Made by a program: the position numbers and the translations under genes. A DNA stretch of 61,548 bases from Albidovulum sp. Its GTDB lineage: Bacteria; Pseudomonadota; Alphaproteobacteria; Rhodobacterales; Rhodobacteraceae. The stretch spans positions 1 through 61,548 of the forward strand of contig JAUQYA010000069.1 of NCBI GenBank assembly GCA_030837785.1, read 5' to 3'. Below, piece after piece: positions 8,105 to 16,705 of this stretch. Under the pieces are notes generated by a model, which was given only the letters and a program-made list of their open reading frames with translations, was not told the origin of the DNA and did not search any database. Within the stretch, counting starts at the first letter, position 1. Every line of letters starts with the position of its first letter.

Positions 8105-10021
8105 TCAGGCGCGCCGTTCGCCGAGCCGCGCCACCCCCAGCACCTCGAGCACCTTCGCCTCGATCTGCGGCGCGTTCATCCCGGCGGTGGCATACATGTC
8201 CTCGGGGCTTGCCTGGTCGATGAAGCTGTCGGGCAGCACCATCGAGCGGAACTTCAACCCGCGGTCGAAGATGCCCGCCTCGGCGAGAAGCTGGGCGACG
8301 TGGCTGCCGAAGCCGCCGATCGCGCCTTCCTCGACGGTGATCAGCGCCTCGTGGTGGCGGGCGAGCGAGAGGATCAGGTCACGGTCGAGCGGCTTGGCGA
8401 AGCGGGCGTCGGCGACGGTGGGGGCGAGGCCGCGGGCGCCGAGCGCCTCGCGCGCGCGCAAGACCTCGGCAAGCCGCGTCCCGAAGGAGAGGATCGCCAC
8501 CCGCCCGCCCTCGGCGACGATCCGGCCGCGGCCGATCTCGAGCGGGCGGCCGCGTTCGGGCATGTCGACGCCCGCGCCCTCGCCGCGCGGATAGCGGAAG
8601 GCCGAGGGCCTGTCATCGAGTGCGGCGGCGGTGGCGACCATGTGCACCAGTTCGGCCTCGTCGGCCGCAGCCATCACCACCATGTCGGGCAGGTTGGCGA
8701 GGAAGGCCACGTCGAAGGCACCGGCATGGGTGGCGCCGTCAGCGCCGACAAGGCCGGCGCGGTCGATCGCGAAGCGGACCGGCAGCCGCTGGATTGCCAC
8801 GTCGTGCACCACCTGGTCGTAGCCGCGTTGCAGGAAGGTGGAATAGAGCGCGCAGAACGGCTTCATCCCCCCCGCCGCCAGCCCGGCCGAGAAGGTCACG
8901 GCGTGCTGTTCGGCGATGCCGACGTCGAAACAGCGGCGGGGAAAGCGTTCGGCAAAGAGGTTGAGCCCGGTGCCGTCGGGCATCGCGGCGGTGACGGCGA
9001 CGATCCTGTCGTCCGCTGCGGCCTCGCGGATCAGGCTTTCGGCGAAGACCCTGGTATAGGCGGGGGCATTCGAGGGCGCCTTCTTCTGTTCGCCGGTGAC
9101 GGGGTCGAACTTGCCGGTGGCGTGGCCGCGGTCGGCGGCGCGTTCGGCCGGGGCGAAGCCCTTGCCCTTCTTCGTCAGCACATGGATCAGCGTCGGCCCG
9201 GTCGCCCGCGCCCTGGCGGTGCGCAGGACCGGAAGGAGCTGTTCGAGGTCGTGGCCGTCGATCGGGCCGACATAGGTGAAGCCCAGTTCCTCGAAGAGCG
9301 TGCCGCCCACCGCCATGCCCTTGAGGATTTCCTTCGCCCGCCGCGCGCCTTCCTGGAAAGGCGGCGGCAAGAGGCTGATCGCGCCCTTGGCGGCGGCCTT
9401 CAGATCCTGGTAGGGGGCGCCGGCATAGAGCCGCGAGAGATAGGCGGAAAGGGCGCCGACCGGCGGCGCGATCGACATCTCGTTGTCGTTGAGGATGACG
9501 AAGAGCCGTTTGCCGAGATGGCCGGCGTTGTTGAGCGCCTCGAAGGCCATGCCCGCGCTCATCGCGCCGTCGCCGATCACCGCCACCGCGTCGCCGGCCT
9601 CGCCGCCGAGGTCGCGCGCGGCGGCAAAGCCCAGCGCCGCCGAGATCGAGGTGGAGGAATGCGCCGCGCCGAACGGGTCATAGGGGCTTTCCGACCGCTT
9701 GGTGAAGCCCGAAAGACCGCCCTTCTGGCGCAGCGTCCGGATCCGGTCGCGCCGGCCGGTGAGGATCTTGTGCGGGTAGCACTGGTGGCCGACATCCCAG
9801 ATGATCTTGTCGCGCGGCGCGTCGAAGACGGCATGGAGCGCGACCGTGAGTTCCACCACGCCGAGCCCGGCGCCGAGGTGGCCGCCGGTCACCGACACCG
9901 CGCTGATCGTCTCGGCCCGAAGCTCGTCGGCGAGCATCCGCAGCTCGCGGTCGGAGAGCGCCTTCATGTCGGCGGGGGTCTTCACGCGGTCGAGCGTGGG
10001 AGTGATGGGTCGGTCGGTCAT
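8105..10021 (-). CDS. dxs: 1-deoxy-D-xylulose-5-phosphate synthase
   Basis: Condenses pyruvate and glyceraldehyde 3-phosphate to DXP, the entry step of the MEP isoprenoid pathway. It uses thiamine diphosphate. The 638-aa product shows the conserved WDVGHQCYPHKILTGR, the ThDP/Mg motif GDGAMSAGMAFEALNNAG near residue 150, and the catalytic glutamate region DVGIAEQHAVTFSAGLA near 370. The frame runs 13 codons further upstream, but ATG 10021 has GGAGGG seven bases ahead and gives the usual N-terminus (MTDRPITPTLDRV). ispA lies 22 bp upstream, so two consecutive isoprenoid steps are co-transcribed. Confidence 0.97.
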   Translation of the reverse strand: MTDRPITPTLDRVKTPADMKALSDRELRMLADELRAETISAVSVTGGHLGAGLGVVELTVALHAVFDAPRDKIIWDVGHQCYPHKILTGRRDRIRTLRQKGGLSGFTKRSESPYDPFGAAHSSTSISAALGFAAARDLGGEAGDAVAVIGDGAMSAGMAFEALNNAGHLGKRLFVILNDNEMSIAPPVGALSAYLSRLYAGAPYQDLKAAAKGAISLLPPPFQEGARRAKEILKGMAVGGTLFEELGFTYVGPIDGHDLEQLLPVLRTARARATGPTLIHVLTKKGKGFAPAERAADRGHATGKFDPVTGEQKKAPSNAPAYTRVFAESLIREAAADDRIVAVTAAMPDGTGLNLFAERFPRRCFDVGIAEQHAVTFSAGLAAGGMKPFCALYSTFLQRGYDQVVHDVAIQRLPVRFAIDRAGLVGADGATHAGAFDVAFLANLPDMVVMAAADEAELVHMVATAAALDDRPSAFRYPRGEGAGVDMPERGRPLEIGRGRIVAEGGRVAILSFGTRLAEVLRAREALGARGLAPTVADARFAKPLDRDLILSLARHHEALITVEEGAIGGFGSHVAQLLAEAGIFDRGLKFRSMVLPDSFIDQASPEDMYATAGMNAPQIEAKVLEVLGVARLGERRA

Positions 10022-10043
10022 GCGCCCTCCCCGGGCGGTTCGC

Positions 10044-10904
10044 TCAGCTTTCGCGGGCAATAACGAAACGCGCGGCCTGTCTCAAGGTTTCCGCTGCACC
10101 ACCATAGGGCAAAAGCGCGGCCTCCGCCTCCTCTACCAGCGCCCGGGCGCGTCGTTTCGCGGCCCCGAGCCCGAGAAGCGAAACGAAGGTGGCCTTTCCC
10201 GCGGCGGCATCCTTGCCGAGCTTCTTGCCCGCCTTGGTGGCGTCGCCCTCCACGTCCAGCACGTCGTCGGCGATCTGGAAGGCGAGGCCGAGGGCCTTGG
10301 CATAGGCCGCGAGCGGCGCCGGATCGGCGCCGGCAAGAAGCGCGCCGGCGGTGGCGGCAAAGCCGATCAGCGCACCGGTCTTGGCCTCTTGGAGCGCAGT
10401 GATCTCGTCAAGCGTCAGCGGCCGGGCGGCGGTTTCGGCGGCGATGTCGAACGCCTGGCCCAGCACCATGCCCTCGGCGCCGGAAGCGCGGGCAAGGGCG
10501 GCGACCAGTTCGACCCTGTTCCGGCCTAGAACGGGGTCGCAGCAGAGCTCGAAGGCAAGGGTCTGGAGCGCGTCGCCGGCGAGGATCGCCGTCGCCTCGT
10601 CCCAGCGCACATGGACGGTGGGCAGGCCGCGGCGAAGATCGTCGTCGTCCATCGAGGGCAGGTCGTCATGGACCAGCGAATAGGCATGAAGCGCCTCGAC
10701 CGCCGCCGCCGCGGGCATGGCGCGGTCTGCGGGAATGCCGTGGAGCGCGGCGCTTTCCAGCACGAGAAAGGCGCGGAGCCGCTTGCCACCCTGCACCGCG
10801 TAGCGCATGGCATGGACGACGGGCACGTCGGCACGGGCGGCGAGCGCGGCATCCAGCGCGGCCTCGACGCCCCGCTGCGCCGCCTGCAACCGTTCGGCGA
10901 ACAC
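10044..10904 (-). CDS. ispA: Polyprenyl (farnesyl) diphosphate synthase
   Basis: Chain-elongating prenyltransferase making farnesyl diphosphate (possibly geranylgeranyl diphosphate) from IPP and DMAPP. The 286-aa product has the first aspartate-rich motif DDLPSMDDDDLRRG near residue 85 and the second DDVLD near 225. The start is GTG at 10902-10904, sharing one base with the TAG of xseB (TAGTG). The open frame continues upstream of this, but that part lies inside xseB. The residues before the first Asp motif decide FPP versus GGPP length, and I cannot settle that here. Confidence 0.93.
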   Translation of the reverse strand: MFAERLQAAQRGVEAALDAALAARADVPVVHAMRYAVQGGKRLRAFLVLESAALHGIPADRAMPAAAAVEALHAYSLVHDDLPSMDDDDLRRGLPTVHVRWDEATAILAGDALQTLAFELCCDPVLGRNRVELVAALARASGAEGMVLGQAFDIAAETAARPLTLDEITALQEAKTGALIGFAATAGALLAGADPAPLAAYAKALGLAFQIADDVLDVEGDATKAGKKLGKDAAAGKATFVSLLGLGAAKRRARALVEEAEAALLPYGGAAETLRQAARFVIARES

Positions 10905-11140
10905 TAAAGACCTTCGACGGGAACCGTGCCGGTCGGCGTGCCATCGGGGCCGAGGGTGATCTTTGCCACCTTCTCCTCGGCTTCCTTCAGCTTCTTCTCG
11001 CAATGCGCCTTGAGCCGCGCGCCCTCCTCATAGAGCGCGATCGACTTCTCCAGCTCCACGTTGCCGGATTCGAGATCGCGCACGACCGCTTCCAGCTTCT
11101 TCATCGCTTCCTCGAAGCTCATCCCGGTCAGATCGCTCAT
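10904..11140 (-). CDS. xseB: Exodeoxyribonuclease VII small subunit
   Basis: Small helical subunit of exonuclease VII, which degrades single-stranded DNA together with XseA. The 78-aa product matches the family: FEEAMKKLEAVVRDLESGNV near residue 8 followed by LEKSIALYEEGARLKAHCEK. The gene overlaps the upstream deacetylase by 4 bp and the downstream ispA by one base. This compact xseB-ispA-dxs order is common in alphaproteobacteria. No xseA is in the window. Confidence 0.94.
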   Translation of the reverse strand: MSDLTGMSFEEAMKKLEAVVRDLESGNVELEKSIALYEEGARLKAHCEKKLKEAEEKVAKITLGPDGTPTGTVPVEGL

Positions 11141-12072
11141 GCGCCCCGCTCCATCAGCACGTCCAGATGCGCCGCGACCGAGGCCGCGAGCGCGGAAAGA
11201 TCATAGCCGCCTTCGAGGGCGGAAACCACCCGGCCGCCGCAGACCGCATCGGCCACGTCGCAGATCGCGCCGGTGATCCAGGTATAGTCGGCCTCGGTCC
11301 AGCCCAGTCCGGCGAGCGGGTCGTCGCGGTGCGCGTCGAAGCCCGCCGAGACGAGGATGAGGTCGGGCCGGAAGGCGGCGACGCGGGCGAGCGCCGGTTC
11401 CCAGGCCGCCCGCATCTCGGCGCCGCCGGAACCGGGCGGCAGCGGCAGGTTGACGATCTGGCCGTGCGCCCCCGCTTCATCCGCCGCGCCGGTGCCGGGC
11501 CAGAGCGGGAACTGGTGCGACGAGACGAAGATCGCGCGCGGATCGTCCCAGAGAAGATCCTGCGTGCCGTGGCCGTGGTGCACGTCGAAGTCGAGCACGG
11601 CGACGCGCGCGAGCCCGTGGCGGTCGAGCGCGTATTTCGCCGCGATGGCGACGGTGCCGAACAGGCAGAAGCCCATCGAGCGGGCGGTTTCCGCATGGTG
11701 GCCGGGCGGGCGCATCGCCACGAAGGCATTGGCGGCAGCGCCGGACAGCACCGCGTCCAGCGCCATCTCCACCCCGCCGATCGCCCGGAGCGCGGCCTCG
11801 AAGGAGCCCGCCGACATCCAGGTGTCGGGGTCGAGCTGGACCAGGTCGTCGCCTTCGGGCCGGGCCGCCTTCACCGCGGCGAGGTATCCCGCGGCGTGAC
11901 AGCGCAGCACCTCCGCCTCGGCGGCCAGCGGCGCCTCCCGCCGGTCGAGCGCGGCGAAGCGGGGCGCGGCGAGAGCCGCCGCGATCGCCGCCAGACGCTC
12001 CGGCCGTTCGGGGTGGCCGGGCGGGGTGACGTGGGCGAGGGCTGCGGGACGGGTGACGAGAAGCGTGGCCAT
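11137..12072 (-). CDS. Histone-deacetylase-fold hydrolase (HDAC/AcuC family)
   Basis: Zinc hydrolase of the arginase/deacetylase fold that removes acetyl groups from lysine or polyamines. The 311-aa product keeps the core residues: RPPGHHAETARSMGFCLF near residue 120 (catalytic His pair), VLDFDVHHGHGTQDLLW near 160 (metal-binding Asp and His), and LVSAGFDAHRDDPLAGL near 235 (third metal ligand). It is probably active. Its ATG-side end overlaps xseB, so it is the first gene of the xseB-ispA-dxs unit. The true substrate is unknown. Confidence 0.9.
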   Translation of the reverse strand: MATLLVTRPAALAHVTPPGHPERPERLAAIAAALAAPRFAALDRREAPLAAEAEVLRCHAAGYLAAVKAARPEGDDLVQLDPDTWMSAGSFEAALRAIGGVEMALDAVLSGAAANAFVAMRPPGHHAETARSMGFCLFGTVAIAAKYALDRHGLARVAVLDFDVHHGHGTQDLLWDDPRAIFVSSHQFPLWPGTGAADEAGAHGQIVNLPLPPGSGGAEMRAAWEPALARVAAFRPDLILVSAGFDAHRDDPLAGLGWTEADYTWITGAICDVADAVCGGRVVSALEGGYDLSALAASVAAHLDVLMERGA

Positions 12073-12136
12073 GCCCGGACCTTAGCGCCGGCGCGTGCGG
12101 TGGCAAGGGCCCCCGGGGGCGAACCCGCGCGCCGGA

Positions 12137-12853
12137 TCAGTCCGGCGCCAGCATGTAGCCCGCGCCGCGCACGGTCTGGAGATAGCGCGGCTGCTTCGGA
12201 TCGGTTTCGAACTTGCGCCTGAGCCGCGTGATCTGCACGTCGACCGCGCGTTCCTGGGTCTGGCCGGCGTCGCCGCGCCCGCTGCCACGGTTCAGATCCT
12301 CGACAAGCTGGGTCCGGGTGACCGGCTCTCCGGGTCGGGCGGCGAAGATGCGCATCAGCGCGGCCTCGGTCGCAGTGAGGCGCACCAGATCGTGGCCGCG
12401 CCACATCTCGCCCCGGTCGACGTCATAGCGCACCTCGCCGAGCGTGATGACCTTGGGCAGCTTCGGCTCGACCTTCACCGGCGTTCGCCTGAGGATGGCG
12501 TTGATGCGCAGCAGAAGCTCCTTGGGCTCGAAGGGCTTGGCGAGGTAGTCGTCGGCCCCGGCCTCGAGCCCGGCGATGCGGTCGGCGGTTTCGCCCCGCG
12601 CGGTCAGGAGCAGGATCGGCGTCGCCATCCTGCTGCGAAGGTCGCGGGTCAGGCTGATGCCGTCTTCGCCCGGCATCATCACGTCCATCACGATGAGATC
12701 GAATTCGAGCCCGTCGAGCAGCCGCCGCGCATGGGCGCCGTCGCGCGCCGCCGTCACCCAGAAGCCCTGCCGCCACAGGAATTTCTGCAAGAGCGACCGG
12801 ATGCGTTCGTCATCGTCGACAATCAGCAGATGGATGTCGGGCAGCCCGTTCAT
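12137..12853 (-). CDS. petR: OmpR-type response regulator PetR
   Basis: DNA-binding response regulator, 238 aa. The receiver domain (residues 7-120) has the acidic pocket VDDDER, the phospho-acceptor Asp in LIVMDVMMPGEDG near residue 56, and the conserved Lys in YLAKPFEPKELL near 107. A winged-helix output domain ends with RLRRKFETDPKQPRYLQTVR. The frame stays open upstream, but ATG 12851-12853 overlaps the petP stop by 4 bp. In Rhodobacter capsulatus the same MarR plus response regulator pair (PetP/PetR) was described near the cytochrome bc1 operon. No histidine kinase is adjacent here. Confidence 0.87.
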   Translation of the reverse strand: MNGLPDIHLLIVDDDERIRSLLQKFLWRQGFWVTAARDGAHARRLLDGLEFDLIVMDVMMPGEDGISLTRDLRSRMATPILLLTARGETADRIAGLEAGADDYLAKPFEPKELLLRINAILRRTPVKVEPKLPKVITLGEVRYDVDRGEMWRGHDLVRLTATEAALMRIFAARPGEPVTRTQLVEDLNRGSGRGDAGQTQERAVDVQITRLRRKFETDPKQPRYLQTVRGAGYMLAPD

Positions 12854-13374
12854 GCCGCCCCGTCCCTGAAGGCGCCGTCCTTGATCGACTGGTACTGGCG
12901 GCGGATGTCGGGGTCCATCATCGCCTCGAGCACCTGGCGGAAGCCCGCGACCGCCACCGGCCCGGCCGCACGATAGGCCGCGCGCATCCGGGCGCGCTGC
13001 GCGTCGGACAGGTCGCGTTCCAGGTCCGCCCCCTTCCCGGTCAGGAAGAGGTTGCGTTCGCGCTTGTCGCGCCGCCCGATGCGCGCCTCGACCAGCCCGT
13101 CGTCGACCAGCGTCCGCAGCACCCGGTTGAGCGACTGCTTCGTCACCCCGAGCATGCCGAGAAGCGCATTCACCGTCAGGCCGGGCTGGCGGTGGATGAA
13201 GTGGATCGCGCGGTGGTGGGCGCGGCCGTAATCGTAATTCTCGAGAATCCGGTCGGGGTCGGCCGTGAAGGCGCGATAGGCGAAGAACATCGCCTCGATC
13301 CCCTTGCGAAGCTGTTCGTCGGTGAGGAAAAGGAGGCTTTCGCCCCCCTGCGGTCCCGCACTGCCCGCCATCAT
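12850..13374 (-). CDS. petP: MarR-family regulator PetP
   Basis: Winged-helix regulator, 174 aa. The DNA-binding core LTVNALLGMLGVTKQSLNRV and the wing ARIGRRDKRERNLFLTGKG lie between residues 65 and 115, flanked by helices for dimerisation. It is the first gene of the petP-petR pair and overlaps petR by 4 bp. A good promoter lies upstream (13408-13436) with an inverted repeat across the -35, which would allow autoregulation. The gene name rests on synteny and similarity to the described R. capsulatus pair. Confidence 0.83.
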   Translation of the reverse strand: MMAGSAGPQGGESLLFLTDEQLRKGIEAMFFAYRAFTADPDRILENYDYGRAHHRAIHFIHRQPGLTVNALLGMLGVTKQSLNRVLRTLVDDGLVEARIGRRDKRERNLFLTGKGADLERDLSDAQRARMRAAYRAAGPVAVAGFRQVLEAMMDPDIRRQYQSIKDGAFRDGAA

Positions 13375-13407
13375 GCGCCTTTACCCTCCGCCTCGTCGCG
13401 CCAGGGG

Positions 13408-13436
13408 ATTTTATGTCAGCCATGTTGACTTTCCAA
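13408..13436 (-). promoter_or_regulatory. Sigma70-like promoter of petP-petR
   Basis: Read on the minus strand: -35 TTGGAA (13431-13436), 17-bp spacer, -10 TAAAAT (13408-13413), about 35 bp before the petP start codon at 13374. It lies in an AT-richer island unlike the surrounding coding DNA. Confidence 0.6.
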
Positions 13437-13444
13437 GACTCAAC
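13424..13444. promoter_or_regulatory. Inverted repeat over the petP -35, candidate MarR operator
   Basis: GTTGA at 13424-13428 and TCAAC at 13440-13444, an inverted repeat spanning 21 bp with an 11-bp centre. It overlaps the -35 of the petP promoter, where a MarR dimer would block transcription. The protein that binds it is inferred. Confidence 0.45.
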
Positions 13445-13466
13445 TGCTAGCGAATGCGCGATTTCA

Positions 13467-13500
13467 CGCAACATTATGTCCGATCCGGACCTAAGTTGCG
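13467..13500. repeat. Nested inverted repeat upstream of ilvE
   Basis: Outer arms CGCAAC (13467-13472) and GTTGCG (13495-13500) enclose inner arms GTCCG (13478-13482) and CGGAC (13486-13490) around ATC. CGCAAC occurs again at 13499-13504. It sits 36 bp before the ilvE start, so it may act as an operator or as a hairpin in the leader. Confidence 0.45.
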
Positions 13501-13536
13501 CAACATATGCAAACGGCTGCACCCGAGGAGGATGAG

Positions 13537-14406
13537 ATGGCTGGGGCCTACGACGATCGCGACGGCAAGATCTGGATGGACGGGAAGCTCGTGGACTGGC
13601 GCGACGCGAAGGTCCACATCCTGACCCACGCGCTCCACTATGCCTCGGCCGTGTTCGAGGGCGAGCGCTGCTACGAGGGCCGGATCTTCAAGGGCCACGA
13701 GCACTCGCTGCGGCTGCGCCGGTCGGCCGAGCTTCTCGACATGGAGCTGCCCTATTCGGCCGAGGAGATCGACGCCGCCAAGGAAGCGATGCTGAAGGCG
13801 AACGGCTGGACCAACGCCTATGTCCGCGCGCTCGCCTGGCGCGGCGCCGGCGAGGACATGGGCGTCTCTGCCCGCCGCAACCCGATCCGCGTCGCCGTGG
13901 CCGGCTGGGAATGGGGCAACTACTACGGCGACGCCAAGACCCGCGGCGCCAAGCTCGACATCTCGAAATGGAAGCGGCCCTCGCCCGAGACGATCCCGTC
14001 GGAGGCCAAGGCGGCAGGGCTCTACATGATCTGCACCATGTCCAAGCACGCCGCCGAGGCGAAGGGCTGTTCCGACGCGATGATGTTCGACTACCGCGGC
14101 TATGTCGCCGAGGCCACCGGCGCCAACATCTTCTTCGTCAAGAACGGCGAGGTGCACACGCCCAAGGCCGACTGCTTCCTGAACGGGATCACCCGCCAGA
14201 CGGTCATCCAGATGCTGAAGGACATGCAGGTGAAGGTGCACGAACGCCACATCCTGCCCGAGGAGCTTGAAGGCTTCGAGCAGTGCTGGCTGACCGGCAC
14301 GGCGGCCGAGGTGACGCCGGTGGGCCAGATCGGCAGCTACACGTTCGAGGTGGGCGCGCTGACCCAGCGGGTCGCCGGCGAATACGAGAAGCTCGTGCGG
14401 GCGTGA
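13537..14406 (+). CDS. ilvE: Branched-chain amino acid aminotransferase
   Basis: PLP enzyme interconverting branched-chain amino acids and their 2-keto acids, the last step of Val, Leu and Ile synthesis. The 289-aa product is a fold-IV aminotransferase. It shows THALHYASAVFEGERCYEG near residue 30, the PLP lysine region in MSKHAAEAKGCSDAMMFD near 165, and EATGANIFFVKNGEVHTP followed by LNGITRQTVIQM. ATG 13537 was chosen over an upstream ATG at 13507 because GAGGAGG lies six bases before it. It is divergent from petP. Confidence 0.93.
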   Translation: MAGAYDDRDGKIWMDGKLVDWRDAKVHILTHALHYASAVFEGERCYEGRIFKGHEHSLRLRRSAELLDMELPYSAEEIDAAKEAMLKANGWTNAYVRALAWRGAGEDMGVSARRNPIRVAVAGWEWGNYYGDAKTRGAKLDISKWKRPSPETIPSEAKAAGLYMICTMSKHAAEAKGCSDAMMFDYRGYVAEATGANIFFVKNGEVHTPKADCFLNGITRQTVIQMLKDMQVKVHERHILPEELEGFEQCWLTGTAAEVTPVGQIGSYTFEVGALTQRVAGEYEKLVRA

Positions 14407-14411
14407 TCCCG

Positions 14412-14439
14412 GGCGCCGCCGCGCAAGGCACGCGGCGCC
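14412..14439 (+). terminator. GC hairpin after ilvE
   Basis: Stem GGCGCCGC (14412-14419) with GCGGCGCC (14432-14439), six bases after the ilvE stop. There is no U-tract, so it may only protect the 3' end. The rest of 14440-14599 shows no gene. Confidence 0.4.
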
Positions 14440-14599
14440 GGAGCGGCAGCCCCGGGAACGGCCGCCGCCTATGGCGGACGGACGCGCGGCGTGGTCTACT
14501 CTGCTCGCATCGAAACCGGCCGGCAGGCGGGGCGGCGGTTCAGATCCGCCGCGAACCCGCCCGGGGATCGGGAAGCAGCGCGGGGGGCAGGAAAGCCGG

Positions 14600-15469
14600 A
14601 TGACATTCGCCTCGCTCAGGGCCTTTCTTGCCGAAGGCGCGGGCGTGCTCGCCCGGGGGCCGGTCGCGCTCGTCTTCGTCGAGGACAGGGTGGAGATCGC
14701 CTCCACCGTGACCCATCATGCGACGATCGGCTTTCGCGAGATCGTCGTGCTGCACCCGGCCGAGATCGCCCCGCCGCCCGAGGTCGCGGCGGCGGCGCAC
14801 TGGGTGGTGTGCGACACGCTGGCCCCCGGCGCCGTGCCCGCCGCCGTCAACGCCGTGGCCGCGGCGGCCCCCGCCGGCACCTGGCTCTATTACTGCTACA
14901 ACGCCGAATACCTGTTCTTCCCGTTCTGCGAGACCCGCAGCGTGGGCGAGATGCTCGCCTTTCACGCCGAGGAGCGGCGCGACGCGATGCTTGCCTATGT
15001 CGTCGATCTCTATGCCGCCGACCTCGGCCGGCATCCCGATGCGGTGAGTCTGCAAGACGCGATGCTGGACAGGTCGGGCTATTACGCGCTTGCCCGGCCC
15101 GACCCCGAGACCGGGCACCCGAGGGAACGGCAGCTCGGTTTCTTCGGCGGCCTGCGCTGGCGGTTCGAGGAGCACGTGCCGCCGGCGCGGCGGCGGATCG
15201 ACCGGATCGCGATCTTCCGCGCGGCGAAGGGGCTGAGGCTCAGGGACGACCACACCTTCAGCGTCGAGGAATACAACACCTATGCCTGCCCCTGGCACCA
15301 CAACCTCACCGCCGCCATCGCCTCGTTCCGCACCGCGAAGGCGCTGAAGTCGAACCCCGGGTCGACCTTCGCGATCCCGGGCTTCACCTGGCATGGCTCG
15401 GCCCGGTTCGACTGGACCTCGCAGCAGCTGATGGATCTGGGGCTGATGGAGCCCGGCCAGTGGTTCTGA
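14600..15469 (+). CDS. Conserved hypothetical protein, glycosyltransferase family 2-like
   Basis: A 289-aa soluble protein starting at ATG 14600, with GGCAGGAAAG shortly upstream. It has no signal peptide or clear membrane segment. Residues 95-150 (YYCYNAEYLFFPFCETRSVG, then MLAFHAEERRDAMLAYVVDL) resemble proteins annotated as GT2-like glycosyltransferases in Rhodobacterales. A classic DxD metal motif is not obvious. The C-terminal third contains several conserved aromatic stretches (SVEEYNTYACPWHHNLTAAI). Function is uncertain; the name is a fold-level guess from memory of similar proteins. Confidence 0.6.
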   Translation: MTFASLRAFLAEGAGVLARGPVALVFVEDRVEIASTVTHHATIGFREIVVLHPAEIAPPPEVAAAAHWVVCDTLAPGAVPAAVNAVAAAAPAGTWLYYCYNAEYLFFPFCETRSVGEMLAFHAEERRDAMLAYVVDLYAADLGRHPDAVSLQDAMLDRSGYYALARPDPETGHPRERQLGFFGGLRWRFEEHVPPARRRIDRIAIFRAAKGLRLRDDHTFSVEEYNTYACPWHHNLTAAIASFRTAKALKSNPGSTFAIPGFTWHGSARFDWTSQQLMDLGLMEPGQWF

Positions 15470-15514
15470 TACCGTGGTCTGGCCCCGGGGGCTGACCCGG
15501 CCGGCGCCGGGCCG

Positions 15515-16393
15515 TCAGGGGGTGGTGCCGGCGTCGGCGTAGGGAACGCGGAAAAGCCACCGGCCGCTGCCGCCGCCGCCGGGCTGCATCCGGTCCAGAA
15601 GTGCCCGGACATCGTCGGGCGCCTCGGCGCCGCCGGCGAAGGGATCGCCGTCGGCGCGCATCTCGAAATCGCGGTCGTCGGCCTCGGGCCGGCCCGAAAT
15701 ACCGCCCGCCCGGGCGAGGACAAGGCCGGAGGCAGTGGGCATCAGGTTGCCGTCGCTCGGCCCGAGGATGATGCCGCTGATCAGCCGGGCCTGCGGCTGC
15801 TGGCCCGCGTTCGTGACCATGTAGAGCATCGCATCGTGCCGCATCTCGGCAAGCTGCACATAGAGGCGGTTCTGCAGGAGAAGCGCCCAGCCCCGGAACT
15901 CGAACCCGCGGGCGCCATAGCGCATCTCGATCAGTCCGAGCGCGGGCCTGAGCAGCACGGCGAGCCGCGCGATCCGCCCGGGCTGGGTGAAGGACCAGTA
16001 ATAGGCGTCATAATGGCCGAAGTATTCGTCGCCCCGCCGCAGCACCTCGTTGCGCGAGGTGTTCACGAGACCATAGGGAACCGGCAGCGCGGAGGTGTCG
16101 GGCGCAGCGGCGGCGAGCGGCGCGGCCAGCGGCACGGCGAGGTTGAGCGCCTGGACGAAGGCCTCGTCCGGACCGTCGAAGGCAAGGGTGGTGAAGCCGG
16201 GCCGGTGCCGGGCGATCTCGATGGCGATCCGGGTCAGGTTGTGCCCGCTGGGCCGGACCTTGCCCGCAAGCCAGCGCGACACCACCGACTTGTCGACGCC
16301 GACCGCGGCGCCGAGGGCGGCGGGCGACAGGTTGACCGTCTTCAGGGCGAGGTTCAGCCGCTCGCCGAACCGGCCGGTGGTTCCGGGTGACAT
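15515..16393 (-). CDS. Helix-turn-helix protein with uncharacterised C-terminal domain
   Basis: A 292-aa protein. Residues 8-60 form an XRE-type HTH (NLSPAALGAAVGVDKSVVSR, then WLAGKVRPSGHNLTRIA). The remaining 220 residues are an unknown, probably sensory domain with GDEYFGHYDAYYWSFTQPGR and LYVQLAEMRHDAMLYMVTNA. The long frame extends upstream, but ATG 16391-16393 places the HTH at the N-terminus. It is likely a transcription regulator; an inverted repeat about 46 bp upstream of its start could be its own operator. Confidence 0.7.
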   Translation of the reverse strand: MSPGTTGRFGERLNLALKTVNLSPAALGAAVGVDKSVVSRWLAGKVRPSGHNLTRIAIEIARHRPGFTTLAFDGPDEAFVQALNLAVPLAAPLAAAAPDTSALPVPYGLVNTSRNEVLRRGDEYFGHYDAYYWSFTQPGRIARLAVLLRPALGLIEMRYGARGFEFRGWALLLQNRLYVQLAEMRHDAMLYMVTNAGQQPQARLISGIILGPSDGNLMPTASGLVLARAGGISGRPEADDRDFEMRADGDPFAGGAEAPDDVRALLDRMQPGGGGSGRWLFRVPYADAGTTP

Positions 16394-16705
16394 GGTGTTC
16401 CGCGCGCATGGCCGGCGCTGGCCGGCGACCGTCTTCCCTGCAACAATTTGCACCGGAATGCATGATGACGCAACGGCATGCCAGCCGATGCAACCGACAG
16501 GCCCTGAAAAGAAAGTTACAACACTCCCCATTCCAGTAACGATCTTGTTGCCGAGCGGAACACCGTCTTGAAGTTCCGTGAGTGACCCGCCCGGCAGAGG
16601 GTTCCCGGCCCGACCGGCGCCCTTGGCGGATGACGACCCGGCCCCCTGGCATTTTCCCGGGCCGGCAACCTTTCGTGCGACAGACATTTTCAGGAGACAT
16701 GCAAG
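16394..16705. other. Divergent intergenic region with inverted repeats
   Basis: A 312-bp region between the HTH gene (minus) and the DUF1127 gene (plus). It has a compact inverted repeat TGCAA-CAAT-TTGCA at 16439-16452, followed by further GCAAC/GCATG words. A longer GTTAC...GTAAC pair lies around 16514-16540 in an AT-richer patch that could hold promoters. No protein-coding frame with a ribosome binding site was seen. Confidence 0.45.
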
